DNA of 64,000 nt, taken from positions 186,001 through 250,000 of the forward strand of contig VYDH01000036.1 of NCBI GenBank assembly GCA_009843525.1, in the 5' to 3' direction. Below the pieces are notes generated by a model. The model had not been told where the DNA came from, did no database searches, and saw only the letters and a list, made by a program, of their open reading frames with translations. A program made the translations under genes and the position numbers. Below, one piece after another: positions 35,917 to 45,099 of this stretch (positions within the stretch are counted from its first letter, which is position 1; each line of letters begins with the position of its first letter). The stretch is from Acidimicrobiales bacterium (GTDB taxonomy: Bacteria; Actinomycetota; Acidimicrobiia; Acidimicrobiales; Poriferisodalaceae).

Positions 35917-37344
35917 ATGTCATTCGTAGATGCGGCGGCTGAGGCTGACCTCACCGAGTTCGATGGTGTCCCTGGCGAGGGCCAGCGGCTCGTGCTCCGT
36001 GAGTGGACGCCCTGTCCGATAGACCTGACGCTCGACCAGGCGGAGGCGTTGCGTGATGTCGGCAGCGGAGGACAGAGCTGGCTGCGTGTAGAGCGAGCAC
36101 GCAGCCGCGCCAAGGGCGACAACCAGAGCTACAAGGTGACGCCCCGGCACTTCGTTGGGTCATTCTCAGCCGCCGGGTTCACGGTCATCGTGCGGCCGAA
36201 GATCAAGCCCGAGAACCTGTTCTTGCTGCTGGAAGTGGGGTTGTCGCCTGAGGCGTGGCAGGCCGAGGCCATCGATTACGCCGAGAGCAATGAGCTGCTG
36301 CCGACGCTGGTGTCGTTCTTTGCGCGCACCGCCGAGACCACGCTGGCGCGTGGGTTGTTCCACCACTACCGGCACGAAGAGGACGACCTGCTCGCGCTTC
36401 GAGGTCGTAGCGACTTCGTGCGGCAGTTCCGTCGGGGCGGGGTGCTGGTACCGATGGCGTGTTCGTGGGACGACTTCACCGCGGACGTCGACGAAAACCG
36501 CTGCCTTACCGCGGCGATCCGGCTGGCGCTACGCGTGCCCGACGTGCCACCCGACGATCGGCGGCGGCTCAGGAGGCTGCTAGCGGCGCTGGACGGCGTG
36601 GCTGAGCCCACAGCGTTGGTGGCGTTGGGATGCATCGACCGTCTCGACCGCTCGGGCTACACCCGACTCAACGAGCACTACCGCCCTGCACTCCGGTTGG
36701 CTCGGCTGATCTTGGCCAACTACACCTTGCAGGACCAGCACGGCGATACGGCTGCGTCAGCGTTCATGGTGGACATGAACCAGCTCTTCGAAGATTTCGT
36801 GACTGCCCGACTTCAGCGAGCGCTGCGCAGTCGTCTGCATGTTCGAGCACAGACGCAGCCGTACCTCGATGACAAGCGTCGCGTCCGGATCCAACCCGAT
36901 CTCGCGTTTGAGCATCAGGGCAGAAACGTGGGCTGCGCCGATCTCAAGTACAAACTCGCCGACAGCGACACGGATGCCGTCGGGCCGCTCGCGCGGCACG
37001 GCGACTACTACCAGCTGCTGGCCTACACCACAGCACTCAACCTGAGCGAAGGCACGCTTATCTACTGCGCCGATGTCAATCGCAATGAGATCGGTGACCC
37101 CGACGGCTCCGCTGGCCTGGACCGGATGACTGATGCTGCAGGCGAAGACTCGGGCCACGATGGCGCAGTTGCCACCTTGGCCAAGTCAACGATCACCGTT
37201 CAGCATGTGGGAACGAAACTCCACGCCGTCGCCATTGACCTTTCGGGCACCCCAAGCGACATCGAAACTCAGATCACCGCCCTTGCCGATCACCTGAAGA
37301 GATCGACGGAAGGCACAGCCGCCTCTGAGCCTGCGTCGGGATAA
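35917..37344 (+). CDS. mcrC: McrC endonuclease subunit
   Basis: 475 aa, ATG immediately after the mcrB stop. The N-terminal half has the McrC pattern around V-T-P-R-H-F-V-G and V-R-P-K-I; the C-terminal PD-(D/E)XK nuclease site reads Q-P-D (Asp328), then C-A-D-L-K-Y-K (Asp342, Lys344), followed by Y-Y-Q-L-L-A-Y. All catalytic positions are intact, so the nuclease should be active. It works with the McrB GTPase ring to cut DNA near modified bases. Confidence 0.94.
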   Translation: MSFVDAAAEADLTEFDGVPGEGQRLVLREWTPCPIDLTLDQAEALRDVGSGGQSWLRVERARSRAKGDNQSYKVTPRHFVGSFSAAGFTVIVRPKIKPENLFLLLEVGLSPEAWQAEAIDYAESNELLPTLVSFFARTAETTLARGLFHHYRHEEDDLLALRGRSDFVRQFRRGGVLVPMACSWDDFTADVDENRCLTAAIRLALRVPDVPPDDRRRLRRLLAALDGVAEPTALVALGCIDRLDRSGYTRLNEHYRPALRLARLILANYTLQDQHGDTAASAFMVDMNQLFEDFVTARLQRALRSRLHVRAQTQPYLDDKRRVRIQPDLAFEHQGRNVGCADLKYKLADSDTDAVGPLARHGDYYQLLAYTTALNLSEGTLIYCADVNRNEIGDPDGSAGLDRMTDAAGEDSGHDGAVATLAKSTITVQHVGTKLHAVAIDLSGTPSDIETQITALADHLKRSTEGTAASEPASG

Positions 37345-37484
37345 GCCGCTCGCCCGATCGGTCGTGCGCGCCAGCGGCCGAGGTACCGGAACCGCAGCTC
37401 AGCAGGCGGGCGTCAATCCCGTGATGCCCTGAGTCAGACCCAGGCCTGAACCAAAGCCCCGGAATCTTTGATGTCACACCCCAT

Positions 37485-37500
37485 TCGTACGGTTGTTCTA
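37485..37500 (+). promoter_or_regulatory. LexA/SOS-like box overlapping the HNH nuclease start
   Basis: TCGTAC-GGTT-GTTCTA matches 10 of 12 arm positions of the actinobacterial LexA box TCGAAC-N4-GTTCGA and overlaps the first base of the ATG. SOS control of 13E12/DUF222 genes is known in Mycobacterium tuberculosis. It is inferred here by motif only. Confidence 0.5.
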
Positions 37501-38780
37501 TGGCAAGCGATAGCGAACCGGCTTCCGGCAGCGCTCAGGCCACGAACGCCGTTCCGGCCGACGGCGCGACCGGCGTATTTGCGTCGGGCGGGGTGCGTGT
37601 GGATGCGGCTGACGTGTCGGTGCTGTGTGGGGCGGGGTTGCGGGCTCGGTTGGGTGAGATAGCGCGGGCGGAATCGCGGCTGGCTGCGATGAAGGCCGAC
37701 ACTCTGGGTGAGATAGCGCGTCGCAGCGGCGACGGCGCGGCTGCGCATGCAGCGACCAACGAGATGTCAGTGTCGGGCCGGAAGGCTCGCAGCGATGTGC
37801 GCGACGCGGTGCGACTCGGCGATCTGGATGCGACCCGGGATGGGCTCGCTGCGGGTTCGGTGCCGGTGGGTCACGCGCAGATAATCGCTCGCGCTGCCGG
37901 CGACGCTCCGGTTGACGAGCGGTATCTGGCCCAACGGGCGGCCCATGAGGGCTATGACGAGTTCCGCCGCACTGTGGCGCGCCATGTGGCCGACGTCAGC
38001 GAGGACGACGGCGTGTCGGTGCTGGAACGGCAGCGCCAGGCGCGCTCGGGCACCATCGTGACCAGAGGCAGCGACGGCATGATGGTGCTGCATCTGGAGG
38101 TTGACCCGGTCACCGGTGCCCGGCTCGGCAGCGCGGTCGCTGCTGTGGAGCGGCGCCTGTTCAGCGACGAAGGCCCCGATGCGCGGCGCACGCCGCTACA
38201 GCGTGCAGCGGACGCGATCTGCCAACTCATCCTCGAACCCGACGCGAAGCGTCCTGCGGGGACGTCGCTGATCGTGGTGGCTGACTACGACCTGGTCAAC
38301 CACCAGCTCACCAACGGACGTCTCGCTGATGGCACTCCGGTACCCATTGGTGAGATCGCACGCATCGCCGTCGATGCCGAGGTGCTGCCGACGATCTTCG
38401 AAGCCGCCACTGGCGATTTGCGTATGGGACGCAGCCGCCGCACCGCCACCGAGCTCCAACGAGCCGCGCTCGCCCTGCGCGACAAGGGCTGCGTGGGCTG
38501 CGGCATGTCGCCCGAACGTTGCCAGCACCACCACATCGACCACTGGCAATACGGCGGGCCCACCGACTATGAGAACCTCCTCACTGTCTGCCCCAACTGC
38601 CACAACGACAAAATCCACCAACACGGCTTCACTGCCCAATGGCACCCCGGCCACACCACCAGACACGGCCAACCGGCCAACCCCGGCTACTACGAGCTAC
38701 AGCCGCCTGGCACTCCGGCTGACAACACCAGCTGCCAACGCACTGACGGCCAAACCGGCCCGCGAGCGCCCCCACGCTGA
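37500..38780 (+). CDS. DUF222/13E12-type HNH endonuclease
   Basis: 426 aa from ATG 37500. The long N-terminal DUF222 helical region (about 30-320) leads into a C-terminal HNH site: C-V-G-C, then H-H-H-I-D-H-W, E-N-L-L-T-V-C-P-N-C and H-N-D-K-I-H, with two zinc cysteine pairs and intact His/Asn/His. Such genes occur in many copies in actinomycete genomes and behave like mobile or self-amplifying elements; function is unsettled. It sits 155 bases after mcrC on the same strand and has a LexA-like box at its start. Residues after the HNH site are low-complexity. Confidence 0.9.
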   Translation: MASDSEPASGSAQATNAVPADGATGVFASGGVRVDAADVSVLCGAGLRARLGEIARAESRLAAMKADTLGEIARRSGDGAAAHAATNEMSVSGRKARSDVRDAVRLGDLDATRDGLAAGSVPVGHAQIIARAAGDAPVDERYLAQRAAHEGYDEFRRTVARHVADVSEDDGVSVLERQRQARSGTIVTRGSDGMMVLHLEVDPVTGARLGSAVAAVERRLFSDEGPDARRTPLQRAADAICQLILEPDAKRPAGTSLIVVADYDLVNHQLTNGRLADGTPVPIGEIARIAVDAEVLPTIFEAATGDLRMGRSRRTATELQRAALALRDKGCVGCGMSPERCQHHHIDHWQYGGPTDYENLLTVCPNCHNDKIHQHGFTAQWHPGHTTRHGQPANPGYYELQPPGTPADNTSCQRTDGQTGPRAPPR

Positions 38781-38909
38781 GGGTCGCGGGGCAACCCGCA
38801 GCCGGGTGCCTGCTTGCCATCGCCTGGACGCCGCGGCTACTCGGGGCAGGCGAACCCCCCGCCGCGATCAACCTGCCCGGCAGTTCGCCGAATCCGGCAC
38901 CGGGAGGCC

Positions 38910-38965
38910 GACACATGGAGGCCAGCACATGGGGATCTGCACATAGAGACCAGCACGTGGAGGTC
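38910..38965. repeat. Four tandem 14-bp repeats
   Basis: Four consecutive 14-base units (38910, 38924, 38938, 38952) follow the pattern R/T-RCACATGGAGRYC, for example AGCACATGGGGATC and AGCACGTGGAGGTC. The array lies in the 236-base gap between the convergent HNH and YihY genes. Outside it I see no gene in that gap. Confidence 0.75.
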
Positions 38966-39016
38966 GGCGCGAGGGTGCAGGCCTTCGGCGGACGCTTCGC
39001 AGCTACGGCGGCTGAG

Positions 39017-39946
39017 TCAGCTAGCTGAGGAGCGCAGGGGTGGGCGGTGGCGGTCCAGCAGGCTGTTGAGCTCGGCGCCGGCGAGCAGTCCCATCGCCAG
39101 CAGGTACAACCACAGCAGCAAGCTGATGGCGCCACCCAGCAAGCCGAAGACCGCGTTGACGCCGCCCGAAGCCAGGCTGAGGTATGCGCCGAAGCCACCC
39201 GACACGGCGAGCCACCACGCGGTCGCCAGCAGTGCGCCGGGCACTTCTCGCCGCCACCGCAGCTTGTGGAGCGGTGCGACCCGGTACACGGTGGCCGCCC
39301 AGGCGACCACCGTGATGACGACGACGGGCCAGCGCAGCCAGTCCCATGCCGTGCTGAATGAGCTTCCCGCACCCAGGCGATCCGCCAGCTCAGAACCGCC
39401 ACCGAACAGCGGCCCGACGACCACCATGGCGGCCACCGCCACGGCGACCGTCAGGGTGAAGAACGTCAGGGCGAACCCGACCAGTCGAGTTGACAGCCAA
39501 CCGCGCGTGCCCTGGTGCCCGCGGCAGACGTTCAGCGCGCGCACGACGGCGATGAAGCCTCTCGACGCGGCATAGGCGGCGACGGCGATGCCGACAGTGA
39601 CCACGCGAGCGTCGGAGCGGTCGAACAGATCTGCGACCGTGGCGTCAAGTGTGTTCTGGTCACCGAACGTGTTGCTGATCTGCTCGAGCAGCCAGTCCTC
39701 GGTGCCGGATGCCGCGCTCTGGCCGATCAGCACGTCGAGCGAGCCCAGCAGCGCAGCGAACACGATGATGGCAGGGAACAACCCAAGGAGTGCGAAGAAG
39801 GCGATCTCGGCTGACAGGCCGGCGATTCGCTTGGTCGCCCAGTCCCGCCGGACCTCGTCGGCAATCTTCAGTGCGTTGCGTGTCAGCGTGCGGGGCGGCG
39901 TTGTGCCTTGTGCTGGACCATCCGCAGCGGGGCGCTCGCTGTTCAG
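39017..39946 (-). CDS. YihY/BrkB-family membrane protein, probable CTG start
   Basis: Polytopic inner-membrane protein with about six helices. The conserved N-terminal region (R-R-D-W, then A-E-I-A-F-F-A-L-L-G-L-F-P) lies upstream of the first TTG at 39781, so the gene must start further back. No ATG, GTG or TTG exists in that stretch before an in-frame stop at 39953. The best choice is CTG 39946, which overlaps the upstream stop as CTGA and has GAAGG 10 bases before it; this gives 309 aa, normal for the family. An ATT at 39952 is the alternative. Once called a ribonuclease, the family is now seen as a putative transporter of unknown substrate. Confidence 0.8.
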   Translation of the reverse strand: MNSERPAADGPAQGTTPPRTLTRNALKIADEVRRDWATKRIAGLSAEIAFFALLGLFPAIIVFAALLGSLDVLIGQSAASGTEDWLLEQISNTFGDQNTLDATVADLFDRSDARVVTVGIAVAAYAASRGFIAVVRALNVCRGHQGTRGWLSTRLVGFALTFFTLTVAVAVAAMVVVGPLFGGGSELADRLGAGSSFSTAWDWLRWPVVVITVVAWAATVYRVAPLHKLRWRREVPGALLATAWWLAVSGGFGAYLSLASGGVNAVFGLLGGAISLLLWLYLLAMGLLAGAELNSLLDRHRPPLRSSAS

Positions 39947-41445
39947 GGCAATTCAGCCTTCGCAAGCTTGGCCGCGCGGGCGACGAGCCCGTTGCGGTCG
40001 ATCTTCGCCGTCGAAGCCAGCGGGATCTCGTCGACGATCCAGACGCGGCGGGGATGTGCATATGCGGGGCCGTTCGCGAGCGCGTACTGCTTGACCTCGT
40101 CGGCCGTGAGCGTGTGGCCGGGCTCGGCACGCACGAAGGCAGCCGGCAGCTGGCCTTTCAGCTCGTCGGGCACCGGGACCACCACGGCCTGATGCACTCC
40201 AGGGTGCTTTTCGAGCATCTGCTCGACGGCGTCGGGGTAGATGTTCTCGCCGGCGCACACGAACATGTCGTCCACGCGGCCCACGAAGTAGTACCAGCCG
40301 TCTTCGTCACGGGTCATGAGATCGCCCGTGTGGTACCAGCCGTCGGTGAGGCGCTCGGCAGTGACGTCGGGCAGGTTGTGGTAGCCGGTCATGACGCCGG
40401 GCGAGCGCACCCACAGCTCGCCGGCATCGGAATCCTCGCCGGTGTCGGGGTCGACCAGCCGCAGCTCCACCTTCGGGTGCTGATGACCCACTGAGATCTT
40501 GGGCCTCGGCTTGCCCTCGGGGTGGGGTCCGAATTCCAGCACCGCTTCGGTGGTGCCGTAACCGTTGGAGACGACCGCCTGAGGGAGCAGTCGCTGCACA
40601 TCGTCGTACAGGGCTTCGGTGAGCGGTGCCGAGCCGATGAAGGCACGCTGCACCGAGGACAGATCGGGAATCTCATGGCCTGCTGCGACGCGGGAAGCGA
40701 TCTCGGCGGTGACGAGCGCAAACATCGTCGGCACGCCCGAGCACATCGTCACACGGTGCTCGGTGATGGCCTCGATGTAGCCCGAAGCGGTGAATCCCCC
40801 GAGGAGCACCACGGTGCCCCCGTTTGCGAACGCCAGCTTGGACGACATCGAGGCGTTCTTGTGGTACAGCGGGGCCGAGACCAGCATCACCTCGCCAGGC
40901 ATTGCCGCGCCGTATTCAAGGACGGTAAAGGTGACGTTGCGGTGGGTCAGCAGCACGCCCTTGGGCCGCCCTGTCGAACCCGAGGTGTAGATCTGCACCG
41001 CGATGTCGTTGTCGTCAACGGCGGCTGCTTCGCTCAGCGGCTCATGAGCCACCAAGTCGTCCCATTCGGCGGTGCCGATGACGATGTGCGGCATGTCCGG
41101 CGGCACCAGCGGCGCGTACTCAGCATCGGAGATAACGAGCTGCACGTGGGCGTCCTCGAGGATGTACGCCTGCGTCTCGGCGGGAAGCCGGGTGTTGAGC
41201 GGCACGAACACCAGCCCCGCCGCAGGTGCTCCGAACATCACGTCGTAGTACTGGCCGCAGTTCGCAGCGAGCAAGCCGATGCGGGTGAACGGTGCCAGGC
41301 CGCGGGCGGCGAGACCTGCCCCGCAGCGCAGCGCCCGTTCGCGCAGGGCAGATGCGGTGACCTGCTCGGGCGGCGTGGCTGAGCGATCGACAAGCACGAC
41401 GACGTCGTCGCGAGGGAATCGCTCGAGCAGCTCAGCGACGTTCAT
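39943..41445 (-). CDS. Acyl-CoA ligase (ANL superfamily)
   Basis: 500 aa. AMP-forming ligase with the P-loop Y-T-S-G-S-T-G-R-P-K-G-V near residue 162, N-G-Y-G-T-T-E near 295, G-W-Y-H-T-G-D-L hinge region and the C-terminal S-T-A-K-I-D-R-N containing the catalytic lysine. It activates a carboxylic acid to acyl-CoA via acyl-adenylate; chain length cannot be told. It starts 12 bases... downstream of the molybdopterin oxidoreductase end, and its stop overlaps the probable CTG start of the YihY-type gene. Confidence 0.9.
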   Translation of the reverse strand: MNVAELLERFPRDDVVVLVDRSATPPEQVTASALRERALRCGAGLAARGLAPFTRIGLLAANCGQYYDVMFGAPAAGLVFVPLNTRLPAETQAYILEDAHVQLVISDAEYAPLVPPDMPHIVIGTAEWDDLVAHEPLSEAAAVDDNDIAVQIYTSGSTGRPKGVLLTHRNVTFTVLEYGAAMPGEVMLVSAPLYHKNASMSSKLAFANGGTVVLLGGFTASGYIEAITEHRVTMCSGVPTMFALVTAEIASRVAAGHEIPDLSSVQRAFIGSAPLTEALYDDVQRLLPQAVVSNGYGTTEAVLEFGPHPEGKPRPKISVGHQHPKVELRLVDPDTGEDSDAGELWVRSPGVMTGYHNLPDVTAERLTDGWYHTGDLMTRDEDGWYYFVGRVDDMFVCAGENIYPDAVEQMLEKHPGVHQAVVVPVPDELKGQLPAAFVRAEPGHTLTADEVKQYALANGPAYAHPRRVWIVDEIPLASTAKIDRNGLVARAAKLAKAELP

Positions 41446-41457
41446 CGCCGTTGCAGG

Positions 41458-43554
41458 CTACGACGATGGGCCATCGGCTGTTTGCCGTGTGCCCGGGGCA
41501 GGCTCCACCTCGACGAGGGTGTCGTGAAATGCGGCCGAACCGACATCGGAGTCATGGCCGCCGACTGCCGCATTGGTGAGCACGTTGACGGTGCGCCCGT
41601 CGGCGCTGCCCGCCCACCAGCCGAAGGGCATCGTCACCAGACCGGGCTGGAGGCGATCCGATACAGCGGCCGTGACGAACAGTGCGCCGCGGTGGTTGAA
41701 CACACGCACCCGTTCGCCGTCGGCGATGCCGCGTGCCGCTGCGTCGGCGGCACCGATCTCGAGCTGCGGTCGAGGCGGATCGGGCAGGTGGTGCTCGAAC
41801 CCGCCGTAGTGGCTGTTGAGGAATCGCTGGTGCTGCTTGAGCGACATGAGCGCGAGCGGGTAGCGCTCTGCGAGTTCGGCACTGCCGTCGGCGGACTCAG
41901 TAGCGGGCCGGTACTGCAGAGCTCCGAGCCGCATCGGGCCAAGCTGACGTCTGCGGGCGATCCCGAGCCCACCACCATCCGAGGACGGCGGAAGGGGAAC
42001 CTCCCGCTCTTCGAGCGCCGACCAGCCCGGAGGCACTGCCAGCCGTGCCCAGCCGTCGCGCTGGAGCCGTTCGTAGGTGATGCCGTCGAGCCAGGGGTGA
42101 CCGCTCGCCAGCAAGTCCCGCGCTATCTGCTCATCGCTGTCGGCAAGTCCGGATGCGTCGAGCGACAGTGCGCTGGCCAGCCGGCGGAAGATCTCGGTGT
42201 TCGGCATGCACTCGCCGAGCGGCTCGATCGCCGGCAGGTTCAGCGACACGTAGAGGTGGCCCCACGCGTTCATCAGGTCGAGATGCTCGATCTGGGTGGT
42301 GGTAGGCAGCACGATGTCGGCATAGCGAGCCGTGTCGGTCATGAACTGCTCGATCACCACCGTGAACAGGTCGTCGCGTTCAAGACCGGCGACCACCCGG
42401 TTCTGGTCCGGCGTGATGGCAGCAGGGTTGCAGCCGTAGTTCATCAGCACCGTGACCGGCGGCTCCAGGTCGGGGTCGGTGAGCACCTCGCCGAGGACCG
42501 ACATGTTGACGACACGCTGCGGCCCCGGCGGTGGCACGATGTCCGCGAACGCCGTGTCGAAATAGACCTGCGTGGAGCGCATGTACCCCGAGCCCGACAC
42601 GGCGGCCAGGGCTGCAACGGCTCGGTGGATGTCCTGGCCGCGCTCGCGGTGTTCCATACCGATGAGCGCACGCAACACCGCGGGTTGGTGATGTGCGATG
42701 CGATGGGCCAGCGAGATGATGTCGGCGCTCTCGATACCGGTGATCGAAGCGGCACCGTCGAGGCCGAGCGCTCTCGCTTCGGCTCGCAGTTCGGGCCAGC
42801 CCGACGTTGTTGCGCTCAGACGTTCGGGGTCGATGAGGTCATCGCGGTCCAGCACTCCGATGATTCCCAGCACGAGCGCGACGTCGGTGCCGGGGCGCGG
42901 CTGGACATGCCAGTCGGACCGTCGAGCAGTCATCGTCGAGACCGGGTCGACGACGATGACGCTGGCGCCGTTGCGATGCGCCTCCTCCACATAGGGCCAC
43001 AGGTGGCGGTTGGTGAGCAGTGTGTTGGTGCCCCACAGCACGATGGTGCGGGCGCTCGCAATCTCGGTGGGGTCCGCTCCGAGCGGCATGCCGAGCACGT
43101 CGGCGGCGCCATGCCAGGCGGTCACACCGCAGATGTGCCGGTTCAGCTGCGTAGCCCCGAGCGCTGCGAAGAACCGATCGGCCAGCACGCCTTTCTGCAC
43201 GAGCCCCTGAGTGCCGTCGAGCGAGTACGGCAGCACCGTCTCACCGCCGCGCTGCGAGACGGCAGTGCCGATCCGCTCGGCGATCTCAGCGATCGCGGCA
43301 TCCCAGCCGATTGGCTCGAACCGGCCCTCGCCCTTGGGCCCGGTTCGCCGGAGCGGCTGCAGCAGCCGGTCGGGGTGATAGACGCGGTCGAGGAAGGGAT
43401 TCACCTTGGGGCAGAGCTGGCCGTCGGTGAACGGGTGTGTGGGATCGCCCCGCAGCTGCACCGCCACACCGCCACGGACCGTCACCTCCCAGGCGCAGGT
43501 GTCGGGACAGTCGTGATGGCAGGCCCCGCGCACGACGGTCGGCGCGTCGCTCAT
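41458..43554 (-). CDS. Molybdopterin-dependent oxidoreductase (bis-MGD family)
   Basis: 698 aa from ATG 43554; open frame further upstream reads as non-coding. The N-terminal 4Fe-4S site is C-H-H-D-C-P-D-T-C with the fourth Cys in Q-L-C-P-K-V (Cys12, 16, 20 and 48), followed by the molybdopterin domains and a C-terminal MoCo-binding barrel with L-K-Q-H-Q-R-F-L-N-S and V-F-N-H-R-G segments. There is no twin-arginine signal, so it should be cytoplasmic. Relatives include formate-dehydrogenase-like and other uncharacterised oxidoreductases. No partner subunit is adjacent. It diverges from the MFS gene. Confidence 0.88.
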   Translation of the reverse strand: MSDAPTVVRGACHHDCPDTCAWEVTVRGGVAVQLRGDPTHPFTDGQLCPKVNPFLDRVYHPDRLLQPLRRTGPKGEGRFEPIGWDAAIAEIAERIGTAVSQRGGETVLPYSLDGTQGLVQKGVLADRFFAALGATQLNRHICGVTAWHGAADVLGMPLGADPTEIASARTIVLWGTNTLLTNRHLWPYVEEAHRNGASVIVVDPVSTMTARRSDWHVQPRPGTDVALVLGIIGVLDRDDLIDPERLSATTSGWPELRAEARALGLDGAASITGIESADIISLAHRIAHHQPAVLRALIGMEHRERGQDIHRAVAALAAVSGSGYMRSTQVYFDTAFADIVPPPGPQRVVNMSVLGEVLTDPDLEPPVTVLMNYGCNPAAITPDQNRVVAGLERDDLFTVVIEQFMTDTARYADIVLPTTTQIEHLDLMNAWGHLYVSLNLPAIEPLGECMPNTEIFRRLASALSLDASGLADSDEQIARDLLASGHPWLDGITYERLQRDGWARLAVPPGWSALEEREVPLPPSSDGGGLGIARRRQLGPMRLGALQYRPATESADGSAELAERYPLALMSLKQHQRFLNSHYGGFEHHLPDPPRPQLEIGAADAAARGIADGERVRVFNHRGALFVTAAVSDRLQPGLVTMPFGWWAGSADGRTVNVLTNAAVGGHDSDVGSAAFHDTLVEVEPAPGTRQTADGPSS

Positions 43555-43662
43555 CGGCCGAAATCTCCCGGCGGCGTCTGGGGCATCACCCCTAGCATGG
43601 CGTACCGGAACCCGCTCGCCCGCATTGAATTCCGGGCAGAGCGTGAACGAGGCCATCGCCCT

Positions 43663-45078
43663 ATGTCCCAGACGACGATCCCGGCGACGCCAGTCGCTGC
43701 GCTGCCCTTTGGCGAGCCGTCGCGCCTGTTCAGCGTTCCGTTCCTCGTCCTGAACCTCAGCGCGCTGCTCTCGGCAGTGTCGTTCTCGGCGCTCCTGCCC
43801 CTGATCTCGCGGCTGGTCACCGAGCAGACCGGTGGCGGAGACGTTGCGGTGGGGTTCGCCATCAGCGTCTTTGCGGTCACCGCCATCGCAGCTCGGCCGG
43901 CCATCGGCCGGCTCGGCGACGAGCGGGGACGCCGGTTTCTCGTGGTGTCGGGCTGTTTCCTGACCGCCCTGACCATTTTCGGCCATGTCTGGGCTGACAC
44001 GTACGCAGTCATCCTGGTCATGAGGCTGCTGATCGGGGGGTTCCAGGGCGCCTTCTTCGTCGGCAGCGCAGCGATGGTGAGCGACTTGGCCCCCGAAGAT
44101 CGCCGGGGCGAGGCCCTGAATTGGTTCTCGGTCTCCATCTATCTCGGCATGGCCCTCGGGCCCTGGATGGGCGAGGCCACGAAAGCCTGGGGAGACTCGT
44201 CGCTCCCGCTCGACGGTTTCGACACCGCCTTCGTTGCTGCGGGCTTGCTGATGGCCGGCGCAGCGCTCGTTGGCATCTGGCTGCCCCCCGATGTGCCGGG
44301 CTTGGCAGCCCCCGCTCCACCAGTTGCCGCTGATCGTGCGAACGGTGTGCCGCAACGCCCTCTCGGAAGCGCGCAGGCTCGCCTCGTGCAGGCGGCGCGC
44401 CCGCTGGTATTCGAGCTCGTCGGCCAGCGGGACGGCGGCAACCCGCAGCCGCTGGCTGCCAGCGAGCACGCAGAGCAGAGCGCGAAGACGACCTCGAACG
44501 CCGGCCGGATCTTCTACAGGTCGGCACTATGGCCGGGGACCATCCTCGCCATGGGCATCATCATCTTCCCGGCGTTGTACGGCTTCCTTCCCAAGCTCGC
44601 CACCGAGCGCGACCTCGGCGACATCGGCCCGGTGTTCGCGGTGTACGGGCTGCTCGTGCTGGTGCTGCGAGTCGTCGGGCGGAAACTGCCCGACACCATG
44701 GGCACCAAGCGCACGGCAACCCTTGCGCTCATCGGCGCATCAGCCGGCATGGCGGTGATGGGCACCTTCGTGACACCGCTCGGCCTCTACGCGGGTGTGG
44801 TGATCATGGCGCTCGGCGGATCTCTGCTGTACCCATCGTTGATGCTGGCGGCCGTTGACGGTGTGCCGCCCAACGAACGCGCCCGCGCCGTGAGCACCTT
44901 CACTATGTTCTTCGAGCTGTCGGCGGGGATCGGCGGGCCGATCCTCGGCGTGACTGCGTGGCTCGTCGGCGCAACAGTCGGTGCCTTCTATGCGTCGGCC
45001 ACGCTGTCGGCGATAGGCATCGTGCTGCTGTGGATCTGGCAGCGCGACCCCTCGCTACCGGGGAACCAGCCGCGCTGA
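43663..45078 (+). CDS. MFS transporter
   Basis: 471 aa from ATG 43663 (GAACGAGG 10 bases upstream). About twelve hydrophobic segments in two halves, with the MFS motif around G-R-L-G-D-E-R-G-R-R in the loop after helix 2 and a central hydrophilic linker of roughly 80 residues (about 215-290), longer than usual. N-terminal residues before the first helix are polar. Substrate unknown; drug or organic-acid efflux is possible. Convergent with the metalloprotease gene. Confidence 0.88.
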   Translation: MSQTTIPATPVAALPFGEPSRLFSVPFLVLNLSALLSAVSFSALLPLISRLVTEQTGGGDVAVGFAISVFAVTAIAARPAIGRLGDERGRRFLVVSGCFLTALTIFGHVWADTYAVILVMRLLIGGFQGAFFVGSAAMVSDLAPEDRRGEALNWFSVSIYLGMALGPWMGEATKAWGDSSLPLDGFDTAFVAAGLLMAGAALVGIWLPPDVPGLAAPAPPVAADRANGVPQRPLGSAQARLVQAARPLVFELVGQRDGGNPQPLAASEHAEQSAKTTSNAGRIFYRSALWPGTILAMGIIIFPALYGFLPKLATERDLGDIGPVFAVYGLLVLVLRVVGRKLPDTMGTKRTATLALIGASAGMAVMGTFVTPLGLYAGVVIMALGGSLLYPSLMLAAVDGVPPNERARAVSTFTMFFELSAGIGGPILGVTAWLVGATVGAFYASATLSAIGIVLLWIWQRDPSLPGNQPR

Positions 45079-45099
45079 GACCTGCTCTGAGTCGGGTTC

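Noticed and set aside
43555-44469. N-terminal extension of the molybdopterin oxidoreductase
   Set aside because: The stretch is antisense to the MFS gene; the iron-sulfur motif starts normally 12 residues after ATG 43554.
41482-45078. A 1198-codon plus-strand frame
   Set aside because: The first 700 codons are antisense to the molybdopterin oxidoreductase; only the part from 43663 reads as an MFS transporter.
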